A stretch of DNA of 5,139 bases. It comes from Flavobacteriales bacterium (GTDB lineage: Bacteria; Bacteroidota; Bacteroidia; Flavobacteriales_F; PHOS-HE28). Each line of letters begins with the position of its first letter. The stretch's first letter is position 1. The translations under genes were made by a program, and so were the position numbers. Below the pieces are notes generated by a model that was not told where the DNA came from, ran no database searches, and saw only the letters and a list, made by a program, of their open reading frames with translations. The stretch lies in the NCBI GenBank assembly GCA_020437875.1, contig JAGQVR010000202.1, positions 1-5,139 of the forward strand, in the 5' to 3' direction. This document shows positions 1-4,952 of the stretch, in pieces.

Positions 1-279
1 TCTCACCAACACCTGTTGCAGCATGCCGTGCGACACGGGCAGCTTGAACTGCTGGAGCTGTACATCGCTGCGGGCCTGCCGACGAACGTCACCGATGAGA
101 ACGGCTATGACCTGCTGCACACGGCGATCTTCGAGGACCACGCGGAGGTCCTGGCCTACCTGTTGGGGATCGGCTTGCGCCCGGGACCGTTGCCGGAGCA
201 TGACGACCGGGAACTGAAGGAGGTGGTGCGTTCCAAGCGTGTGCGCAGGATGCTGGCCGACATCGATCGGACGACCTGA
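1..279 (+). CDS. Ankyrin-repeat protein, C-terminal fragment (5' end outside window)
   Basis: The reading frame is open from the first base and ends at TGA 277-279, giving 92 visible residues. A TTG at 16 lies inside the frame, but the repeat pattern is already running there, so the true start is almost certainly upstream of the window. The sequence shows an ankyrin helix-turn-helix pattern: HAVRHGQLELLELYIAAGLP, followed by an NVTDENGYDLLHTAI hairpin, a second helix pair (EDHAEVLAYLLGIGL) and a charged C-terminal tail. Ankyrin repeats bind other proteins; no enzymatic domain is visible in this part. It converges on the peptidase gene with only 9 bp between the stop codons, and no separate terminator is seen. 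The family call rests on two repeats only, and the partner and the function of the whole protein cannot be judged. Confidence 0.8.
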   Translation, partial: SHQHLLQHAVRHGQLELLELYIAAGLPTNVTDENGYDLLHTAIFEDHAEVLAYLLGIGLRPGPLPEHDDRELKEVVRSKRVRRMLADIDRTT

Positions 280-288
280 GAAGCCTAC

Positions 289-1734
289 TCACGGCGCGTA
301 GTGGTTCACGCCACCATCCGCGGCCTTCGGATCATCGAACAGCGCGTCCATGAGCTCGAAGAAGTTCTCGACCTCGCCATTCCCCTTCACCGCACCGTCG
401 CCGCACCAATCATAGGCGCCATAGGAATCCGGCTCCCCGGTGATGGCGTCGGGATGGAACCAGGTGGTGTGCGCCCAGAAGGTGGAGCCGGTCTGCGAGA
501 AGACCTTCCGCCCCCTGGGGAGTACCTGGTACACGCCGCCTTTGCCGTCCACGAAATCGCTGGTCGTCGGCAGGAAACCGGTCCCGTAGTAGGACGCCAC
601 CACGAGCTCATCGATGGCGGCGCAGACCTCCGTGGCTTGCGCACGGCTCGTGGGTCGCAACTTCTGGTTCCGGCTGAGCAGGCTGTAGAAATGGTAGGCA
701 TCTACGTAGGGAAAGGCGAGCAGCGAAGTTTCGAGGTCCGCTGCCGTTTGGTGGTGGTAGCCCAGCGTGGAATCAATGGCCTGGAGGAGGATGGCGCCAT
801 CCTCCGCGGCCAGGAGCCCGGCCAGTTCATCCACCTCGGCCTTCACGCGCGCGATCCGGCCATTGTCAAAGAGCCCCCACGAGGCCCAGGGCTGCATAGC
901 CTCGATCTCCTCGAAGATCATGGAAGCAAATTGCAGGGGTGTCATGCGGGCAGGATCCAGCTCGTTGGCCGTGCCCGGGCCGTCCTTCAGCCTGCTCAGG
1001 ATGCGATCGTAGGCCCATGCCCCCGACAAGGGTGCGGATGCGATGACCAGATCGGCCGAGAACGATCCGTTGCCCGGCCGCCATTCGTACAGGTTCTCCA
1101 ACCCGGCCATGGAGCAGACATCCAGGCCCAGGATGTCCACCGACTCCTCCGCGGTGAGCACATCACTGATCTCCCCCGGGAACAGACGGTCCTCGGTGCC
1201 TGATTCATGGTCCGGGCACATGCCCACGCCGTTCCCGTGCGAACGCAGCACCAGCAGGTAATGCTCCGCGGGGAAGTGCTGCTTGCCGAAGCGAACGAAC
1301 TGCTTCAGCACCTGGGCATCCCCCATCCCGAGGTCCACCGGGCGATCGGCACGGACCTGCGCAAGCTCGGTGCCACCGTGGAGCCGCTCGTACCCATGGT
1401 GCGTGATCCGGTACAGGCGCGTATCCGTGAAGTTCTCCCCCAGCGTGGTGGAGTCCTCGGAATGGCCGGGGGTCCGATCGATCAGGACGATGAGCTCGTA
1501 GCCCTCGGCCAGCTTCCCGTCCATCATCTCCTGGATGTCGCTCAGGAGGTCCACTTCGGATGAGTTGGACCCGGCGGCATAGTGCAGGATGGTCCAGCTG
1601 TTCGTGGGCTGGGCACTCGTATGCCGGGTGGCGAAGAGCAAGGTGAGCAGGGCCAGGGCCTGCACGCCAGAGCTGACGGATCGACGGGCACGGGCCGCGC
1701 GGAGCGAGGAAGGGGTTCGGTCGGAGACTACCAT
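289..1734 (-). CDS. Secreted clostripain-family (C11) cysteine peptidase
   Basis: This is a 481-residue protein. It has an arginine-rich N-region (residues 1-19), a hydrophobic stretch around 24-36 (VQALALLTLLFA) and a likely signal peptidase I site after TSA near residue 41, so it is predicted to be exported. The mature part opens with WTILHYAAGSN (47-57), like the WTVLVYMAADN opening of the clostripain family. Two catalytic motifs are visible: LRSHGNG with His166 and LGLDVCSMAGLE with Cys207, the expected His/Cys dyad of peptidase family C11. Known members cleave after Arg or Lys and often self-process; neither is shown here. It has no T9SS sorting domain (it ends GGVNHYAP), so a periplasmic location or another export route is likely. 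The ATG at 1734 was chosen because it gives the signal peptide a basic N-region; an internal GTG at residue 24 would leave none. The upstream gene is divergent. Confidence 0.9.
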   Translation of the reverse strand: MVVSDRTPSSLRAARARRSVSSGVQALALLTLLFATRHTSAQPTNSWTILHYAAGSNSSEVDLLSDIQEMMDGKLAEGYELIVLIDRTPGHSEDSTTLGENFTDTRLYRITHHGYERLHGGTELAQVRADRPVDLGMGDAQVLKQFVRFGKQHFPAEHYLLVLRSHGNGVGMCPDHESGTEDRLFPGEISDVLTAEESVDILGLDVCSMAGLENLYEWRPGNGSFSADLVIASAPLSGAWAYDRILSRLKDGPGTANELDPARMTPLQFASMIFEEIEAMQPWASWGLFDNGRIARVKAEVDELAGLLAAEDGAILLQAIDSTLGYHHQTAADLETSLLAFPYVDAYHFYSLLSRNQKLRPTSRAQATEVCAAIDELVVASYYGTGFLPTTSDFVDGKGGVYQVLPRGRKVFSQTGSTFWAHTTWFHPDAITGEPDSYGAYDWCGDGAVKGNGEVENFFELMDALFDDPKAADGGVNHYAP

Positions 1735-1739
1735 ACCGC

Positions 1740-1747
1740 CAAAACTA
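1740..1747 (-). promoter_or_regulatory. Candidate Bacteroidota -7 promoter element (TAGTTTTG)
   Basis: On the minus strand the octamer TAGTTTTG matches the Bacteroidota sigma-A -7 consensus TAnnTTTG exactly, and it lies in the only AT-rich patch of this spacer. No clear TTG (-33) element is seen at the right distance upstream. It ends 5 nt before the ATG at 1734, so a transcript started here would be leaderless or nearly so, or would serve a later start codon. The match is seen directly; promoter function is inference. Confidence 0.4.
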
Positions 1748-1758
1748 AATCCTTAGTT
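1743..1758. repeat. Inverted repeat AACTAA-ATCC-TTAGTT overlapping the candidate promoter
   Basis: Perfect 6-bp arms (1743-1748 and 1753-1758) surround a 4-bp spacer, directly upstream of the peptidase start and overlapping the candidate -7 element. This geometry would suit a small regulator site, but 6-bp AT arms may also be chance. No matching second copy was noticed in the window. Confidence 0.4.
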
Positions 1759-1873
1759 AAAGCCACTTCCACCCCCAGGGACGCATGGGGTGAACAGGGA
1801 CGACCGCATGCGCGACCGCAGCCCGGCGCACATGCAGGATTGGATGCGCGTGGGGCTTCTCGGGCATGCGTAA

Positions 1874-1909
1874 AGGGATGGGATCGATCTGCCCAGGTCC
1901 ACCATCCCT
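1874..1909 (+). repeat. 8-bp inverted repeat ahead of the small-protein gene
   Basis: AGGGATGG (1874-1881) and CCATCCCT (1902-1909) are perfect reverse complements separated by 20 nt, and end 22 nt before the ATG at 1932. If transcribed, this forms a hairpin in the 5' leader; as DNA it could be a regulator site. No poly-U run follows, so it is not a standard terminator. The rest of the 197-bp divergent spacer (1735-1931) shows no other strong signal on the plus strand, and no TAnnTTTG match. Confidence 0.35.
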
Positions 1910-1931
1910 CCCCGCCCCCGACCTTCGGCCC

Positions 1932-2279
1932 ATGATCAACTACCACGACCGGCGCTTCATACCCGTGCAGACCAGCCCCCAGGGCGAGGTAAACGAGGAG
2001 GTGGAGTTCCACTACCAGCAGCACGGGAATGTGTTGACGTGCAGCTACCGCGGCGGGCGCATCGTGCAGGGCCAGCTGATCGCCTTGGTGGATACGGAGG
2101 GCAGCCTGGACATGCGCTACCACCAGGTGAACGACCGCGGCGAGCTGATGACCGGGGTGTGCAGGACCACCCCCGAACAGCTGCCCGACGGGCGCCTGCG
2201 CCTGCACGAGACCTGGCAATGGACCAGCGGTGATGGCTCGGCGGGGAGTTCGGTGTCGGTGCTGGAGGAGCGGGTGTGA
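1932..2279 (+). CDS. Conserved small avidin-like protein (family often labelled N-acetylglutamate synthase)
   Basis: This is a 115-residue protein without signal peptide or membrane segment, presumably cytoplasmic. It begins MINYHDRRFIPV and carries regularly spaced beta-strand blocks: EVEFHYQQHGNVLTCSYRGG (23-42), IVQGQLIALVDTEGSLDMRY (44-63), VNDRGELMTGVCRTTPE (66-82) and RLRLHETWQWTSGDGSAGSS (88-107). I recognise this pattern from a widespread small bacterial family whose members often carry the name N-acetylglutamate synthase. It has no acetyltransferase (GNAT) motif, so that enzymatic name is not supported by the sequence. The strand pattern suits a small antiparallel beta-barrel or lipocalin/avidin-like fold, with the conserved W-Q-W-TSGDGS segment at its end. 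An in-frame ATG at 1866 would add 22 Pro/Gly-rich residues unlike the family, so ATG 1932 was chosen. No Shine-Dalgarno is visible. Function unknown. Confidence 0.8.
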   Translation: MINYHDRRFIPVQTSPQGEVNEEVEFHYQQHGNVLTCSYRGGRIVQGQLIALVDTEGSLDMRYHQVNDRGELMTGVCRTTPEQLPDGRLRLHETWQWTSGDGSAGSSVSVLEERV

Positions 2280-2297
2280 AGGATGCGGATGGCGCGA

Positions 2298-2942
2298 TCA
2301 CCGATCGGCCACGTCCCCTAGCCCCTCGAACGGTCCCTGTCCGTTCCACCGTCCGGGGTTCTCCGCGATGTACAGGGCAATGCGGTCCCATTCGTCCTGG
2401 TCGCGGATGATGCGTTCGTAATAATTGCGTTGCCACACAGGCGTTCCGCGCGGCACCAACCCGTCGCGGTACACCTGGCGGGAAACGGCGGCTTTGAACG
2501 ATTGCACGATGTGGCCCAACGAATTGCGTGGCATGATGGCGATGCGTGGGCGGCGTACGGCATGATCCCCGGCCGGCGGCGAATGGTCGGGGTTCCCGTC
2601 CGGGGCGGTATGTGGTAGGGTCGACGGATCCGTCGACCCTACGGCGGTATCGCCACCGCCCAACGTCCCGTCCGCCGCCGTCCCCGTGATCACCACGATC
2701 CCGTGCACGTGGTCCGGCATCACCACGAACGCATCGCACGCCGCATGGGGCATGTGTTCCGGGATGGCATCCCAACACGCCTGCACGATGTTCCCGATGG
2801 GCGAACGGTGCATGGCGCCATCCCTGATGTGCCCGAACGACCGTGCGCGTTGATGCGTGCACACGGTGACGAAATACGCCCCTGCCTGGGTGTAGTCGTA
2901 TCCCTTCAACCGGATGGAACGGCGGTTACCCAGGGCGGCCAT
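2298..2942 (-). CDS. REP-associated tyrosine transposase (RAYT, Y1/HUH family)
   Basis: This is a 214-residue protein of the Y1_Tnp / TnpA-REP family, single-strand DNA nucleases related to IS200/IS605 transposases that act on REP hairpins. The N-terminus NRRSIRLKGYDYTQAGAYFVTVCTH is typical. The HUH metal-binding motif is intact (MPDHVHGIV, His78 and His80). The C-terminal WQRNYYERIIRD supplies the nucleophilic tyrosine (Tyr174 or Tyr175), followed by W-x-R-I-A-x-Y-I-x-E-N-P. Length fits a complete RAYT, so it looks active. Between the HUH motif and PRNSLGHIVQSFK lies a long Gly/Pro/Asp-rich linker (about residues 87-137), where a perfect palindrome and flanking direct repeats are embedded in frame. 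ATG 2942 fits the family start. The propeller gene ends 52 bp upstream on the same strand; the convergent small gene ends 18 bp beyond the stop. RAYTs are usually single-copy, vertically kept and apparently domesticated; a host role here is inference. Confidence 0.93.
   Translation of the reverse strand: MAALGNRRSIRLKGYDYTQAGAYFVTVCTHQRARSFGHIRDGAMHRSPIGNIVQACWDAIPEHMPHAACDAFVVMPDHVHGIVVITGTAADGTLGGGDTAVGSTDPSTLPHTAPDGNPDHSPPAGDHAVRRPRIAIMPRNSLGHIVQSFKAAVSRQVYRDGLVPRGTPVWQRNYYERIIRDQDEWDRIALYIAENPGRWNGQGPFEGLGDVADR
2604..2650. repeat. 8-bp direct repeats GGCGGTAT bracketing the palindrome
   Basis: GGCGGTAT occurs at 2604-2611 and again at 2643-2650. The right copy abuts the palindrome and the left copy is 3 bp (GTG) from it. 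From the start of the left copy to the end of the palindrome is 39 bp, exactly 13 codons, so loss by recombination between the copies would leave the RAYT frame intact and read GGGDTAPDG. The repeats may be a target duplication, a slippage product, or chance in a GC-rich linker. Confidence 0.6.
2615..2642. repeat. Perfect 28-bp REP-like palindrome inside the RAYT gene
   Basis: The arm GTAGGGTCGACGGA (2615-2628) is followed directly by its exact reverse complement (2629-2642), with centre GGATCC. Both strands therefore begin with GTAG, the tetranucleotide that typically precedes the hairpin of REP elements processed by RAYT enzymes. As single-stranded DNA it would fold into a hairpin of about 12 bp. 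On the coding strand it encodes VGSTDPSTL (RAYT residues 101-109) without breaking the frame. The palindrome is seen directly; its identity as this RAYT's REP is inference. Confidence 0.75.
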
Positions 2943-2974
2943 GGTCCGAATATCGCGATCGGAACGGACCGATC
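2943..2974. repeat. Overlapping inverted repeats between the propeller and RAYT genes
   Basis: The 52-bp gap contains GGTCCG (2943-2948) with CGGACC (2965-2970), the 8-bp palindrome ATCGCGAT (2952-2959), and GATCGG (2957-2962) with CCGATC (2969-2974). These arms compete with one another. They could form a weak terminator for the propeller gene or a structured site before the RAYT start. No T-run follows on the minus strand. Confidence 0.35.
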
Positions 2975-2994
2975 CACATCCACGGCAGGTGGCC

Positions 2995-4287
2995 TCATTC
3001 CTTCACGAACCGCCCCACCGAAAGGCCACCCTCCTGCCGGACCTCCAGCTGGTACATGCCGGTGGGCAGGGCCCGGACGTCGACCCGATCAGGACCCTGC
3101 ATGGACCAACCTTCCACCACGCGCCCCTGCAGGTCCAGGATGCGGATGGCATCGGTGGTATGAACCGGCCGATCCAAGTACAGACGGTCGGTGGCCGGGT
3201 TCGGGTACGGCCGAAGGGATGTGCGCTCGCGGTCGGGAAGGCCCAGCGGGCTGGCCAATCTGGCCACCAGCGTGTGGCGCTCCACGTTGCCATTGACCAC
3301 CACGCCCTGATCGCCCACGGCGTACAGTTCCCCATTCAGCACACGCAACTGCTGAACGCTCGGTGCACCGGTGAGCGACCCCACCTCCGCCCAGGCCGGG
3401 TTCTTCGCGAACGGTCCGGCGTTGTAGGCTCCTCCGATGACCGGGATCCCGTTCAACTCCACCATGGCCATGGTGACCCCCGACCCCGGCAAGCCGATGG
3501 TGAAGTCCGTCCAGGTGGTCCCGTTCCATTGCATCACGAGGTCCGAGTTCTGCGCGCAGGTCAGGGACCCGTTGATGAAGGCGACGTCCAGGTTGTAGCT
3601 CGTGGGCAGGCCGGAGGGGCCGGCGGACCAGGTGCTACCGTCCCAGAGCAACAGGCCTTCACAGGCCAGGCCGTCCACGTGGTCGAAGACGCCGGCCACG
3701 CAAAGCTCCCCCTGGTCTTCTGCCAGGGCGTGCACGGTGCCCAGCAACAGGGAGCTGGCGAGGTATTGCAACTCCCCCGTTCCCACGGTGCTGAACGCGC
3801 TGCCGTTCCACTGCACCATGTTCACCAACGGGGTGTTACAGGTGGGGTCCGGGCTTCCGCCGATGTACAGCAGGTTGCCGATCACCAGCATGTCGTTCGC
3901 CACCAGCATCATGTCCAGTCCGGTGAGCACGTTGGACCAGGTGCTGCCGTTCCACCGGGCAATGCGGTAGGCGTTCACCCCACCGGCCGTGTCGAAGTAG
4001 CCGGACACGTACAGTTCACCGTTGTACACCGCCAGCGCGGTACCATAGCCGTCGCTGGTGAGGCCCGTGCCCACCGGGGACCAGGCGCTCCCGTCCCACC
4101 GCGCGATGTGGTCCACCGTCACCCCGCCGATCTCCTCGAAGTCCCCCGTGATGTACAGGTCGCCGTTGTACAGGGCGATGTCATGGACCGTCCCGAGCCC
4201 CTGCAGGCCGGGCTGGTCCCAGGTCTGGGCTTCGGTCCGTACACCAAGAAGCAGGAGAGCAGCGGCGGAGAGGTGGGTCAAGCGCAT
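2995..4287 (-). CDS. Secreted beta-propeller-like repeat protein with T9SS C-terminal sorting domain
   Basis: This is a 430-residue protein. It has a signal peptide (MRLTHLSAAALLLLGVRTEA, cleavage near residue 20), then about seven repeats of roughly 40-50 residues between 31 and 345, each with a pattern like LYNGDLYITGDF...IARWDGSAWSPVGTGL. Five repeats keep the W-[DN]-G-[ST]-x-[WF] signature (63-69, 111-117, 159-165, 214-220, 253-259) and the last two are degenerate. The count and spacing suit a seven-bladed propeller. The C-terminus (about 358-430) is a type A T9SS sorting domain: LRPYPNPATDRLYL, then IRILDLQGRVVEGW, then ALPTGMYQLEVR and GRFVKE. Such domains direct export across the outer membrane and are cleaved on surface attachment or release. 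No catalytic motif was seen; a binding or adhesive role is inference. ATG 4287 was chosen because the signal peptide begins there; ATG 4293 adds two residues, and the farther 4413 start adds a non-signal basic stretch overlapping the divergent gene. Confidence 0.88.
   Translation of the reverse strand: MRLTHLSAAALLLLGVRTEAQTWDQPGLQGLGTVHDIALYNGDLYITGDFEEIGGVTVDHIARWDGSAWSPVGTGLTSDGYGTALAVYNGELYVSGYFDTAGGVNAYRIARWNGSTWSNVLTGLDMMLVANDMLVIGNLLYIGGSPDPTCNTPLVNMVQWNGSAFSTVGTGELQYLASSLLLGTVHALAEDQGELCVAGVFDHVDGLACEGLLLWDGSTWSAGPSGLPTSYNLDVAFINGSLTCAQNSDLVMQWNGTTWTDFTIGLPGSGVTMAMVELNGIPVIGGAYNAGPFAKNPAWAEVGSLTGAPSVQQLRVLNGELYAVGDQGVVVNGNVERHTLVARLASPLGLPDRERTSLRPYPNPATDRLYLDRPVHTTDAIRILDLQGRVVEGWSMQGPDRVDVRALPTGMYQLEVRQEGGLSVGRFVKE
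3511..4101 (-). repeat. Degenerate DNA repeats encoding the propeller W-G-S-x-W motifs
   Basis: Five related blocks are visible at DNA level at 4081-4101, 3937-3957, 3793-3813, 3628-3648 and 3511-3531 (plus-strand core close to CAGGTGCTGCCGTTCCA). Each encodes the W-[DN]-G-[ST]-x-[WF] end of a repeat. The spacing is about 140-165 bp except for a shorter 117-bp last interval. The blocks have diverged at third positions, so this is an old intragenic duplication and not a recent tandem array. Confidence 0.6.
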
Positions 4288-4364
4288 CACCATTCCGACG
4301 TTGCTCCGCACGGATGCGTTGTCCCTGGGAGAGCCCGTTGAACCTTTGCCCCTGCCCCGTGTAC

Positions 4365-4381
4365 GGGCATGCATCATGCCC
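4365..4381 (+). promoter_or_regulatory. Hairpin covering the start codon of the small exported-protein gene
   Basis: GGGCAT (4365-4370) and ATGCCC (4376-4381) are perfect complements around a 5-nt loop, and the 3' arm contains the ATG at 4376. Just upstream, CCCGT-GT-ACGGG (4356-4367) forms a competing hairpin sharing the GGG bases. This could limit initiation or act as a switch, but both stems are short and the effect is inference. The rest of the 88-bp divergent spacer (4288-4375) shows no exact TAnnTTTG; AACCTTTG at 4341-4348 on the plus strand is one mismatch away. Confidence 0.3.
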
Positions 4382-4801
4382 AACCCACTACCCGCCCTGC
4401 TCCTGCTGCTCACCGCCTGCGCCCAGGCCCAGCCAGGCGTTCAGGTGTTCCAGCCCAACCCGTTGTACGAAGTGCCGATCATCTACGAAAGCCCCGGGGA
4501 CAGCATGGACTTTGCCCACTTCCGCGAGGGCATAAAGGTGATGGACCCACCTTCCGAGACCGGTGTCCATGGACCGGGCGGCTACCTGCTCGTGTGGGAG
4601 GACCGCCTGCAGGGCGGCATGCGGGTGGTGACCCGCGGCGATGGCGAACGGCTGAAGGACCACGCCATTGTCGGTCCTTCGGACTTCGGGCCGTTCCACG
4701 CCCCCTTCCGCTCGGCGGACGGCAAGCGTGGGGTGATGGTGACGCACGAGTGGCCCTGTGCGCTGGTGTGCGTGGTCACCTCATACTATGTGGAGGAGTG
4801 A
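4376..4801 (+). CDS. Small exported hypothetical protein, possible lipoprotein
   Basis: This is a 141-residue protein that I do not recognise. The N-terminus MPNPLPALLLLLTACAQAQ is a short hydrophobic export signal. It contains LTAC, matching a lipobox with Cys15 as the modified residue, but also AQA-Q, which would suit signal peptidase I cleavage after residue 18. The lack of a basic N-region weakens both calls slightly. The mature part has no membrane segment. It includes YEVPIIYESPGDSMDF (31-46), a Gly-rich turn with GGYLLVWEDRLQGGMRVVTRGDGE (68-91) and a C-terminal HEWPCALVCVVTSYYVEE with two cysteines (128 and 132). It probably forms a small beta-rich domain; no catalytic motif is evident. 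ATG 4376 was chosen because the export signal starts there. The open frame upstream runs antisense through the propeller gene and is a shadow. It is divergent from the propeller gene, with 88 bp between starts, so the two could share control. Confidence 0.65.
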   Translation: MPNPLPALLLLLTACAQAQPGVQVFQPNPLYEVPIIYESPGDSMDFAHFREGIKVMDPPSETGVHGPGGYLLVWEDRLQGGMRVVTRGDGERLKDHAIVGPSDFGPFHAPFRSADGKRGVMVTHEWPCALVCVVTSYYVEE

Positions 4802-4952
4802 GGGAGATCCAGGCACCGACGTTCAGGCCCCGGGCCAAGCCTTGGGTGACCCGGGATCGCAAGAAGCACAGGGGGCTGCGCAGAGATGACTACCCGGGGA
4901 TCTCGCGATCCCGGCTCAAGGCCCGAATGATAGCGGGGCGGAACGACAGGCT
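4802..4952. other. Intergenic spacer rich in inverted repeats
   Basis: This is 151 bp between two convergent genes, with no convincing gene of its own. It contains GGCCC-C-GGGCC at 4827-4837, CCAAG-C-CTTGG at 4835-4845, and a 10-bp inverted pair CCGGGATCGC (4851-4860) with GCGATCCCGG (4905-4914). The concentration of symmetrical arms suggests a dispersed intergenic palindromic repeat or a terminator region. An open frame crosses it, but its translation is a basic, low-complexity continuation of the out-of-frame shadow of the small exported gene. Confidence 0.45.
4894..4914. terminator. Candidate bidirectional terminator hairpin between convergent genes
   Basis: CCGGG (4894-4898) pairs with CCCGG (4910-4914), then past one bulged G, ATC (4900-4902) pairs with GAT (4907-4909) around a TCGC loop. 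It lies 93 bp past the stop of the small exported gene and 39 bp past the stop of the dehydrogenase on the opposite strand. No T-run follows on either strand, so it is not a classical Rho-independent terminator; the position supports a role in 3' ends. Confidence 0.35.

Noticed and set aside
702..709. Palindrome CTACGTAG inside the peptidase gene.
   Set aside because: Eight bases within coding sequence, with no related sites nearby; expected by chance.
301..1203. Long plus-strand open frame of 300 codons opposite the peptidase.
   Set aside because: It is an antisense shadow of the clostripain gene, typical of GC-rich DNA; its translation has no recognisable domain while the minus strand shows signal peptide and catalytic motifs.
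2615..2642. Cloning linker or assembly artefact, because the palindrome contains SalI-BamHI-SalI sites in a row.
   Set aside because: It lies in frame within an intact gene, has GTAG at both ends beyond the restriction sites, and no vector sequence adjoins it. A host-genome search would settle it.
1957..2862. Minus-strand open frame of 301 codons crossing the small gene and the RAYT.
   Set aside because: Its Arg/Pro/Gly/His-rich translation lacks domains and spans two well-supported genes in other frames.
3079..3086. Second partial copy of the REP-like arm (GTCGACCC) inside the propeller gene.
   Set aside because: Only 8-9 bp match, there is no palindrome or GTAG, and the bases encode conserved sorting-domain residues, so it is coincidental.
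2914..4341. Plus-strand open frame of 475 codons opposite the propeller gene.
   Set aside because: Its His/Gly/Val/Gln-rich translation mirrors the repeats of the minus-strand gene, which has a clear signal peptide and T9SS domain.
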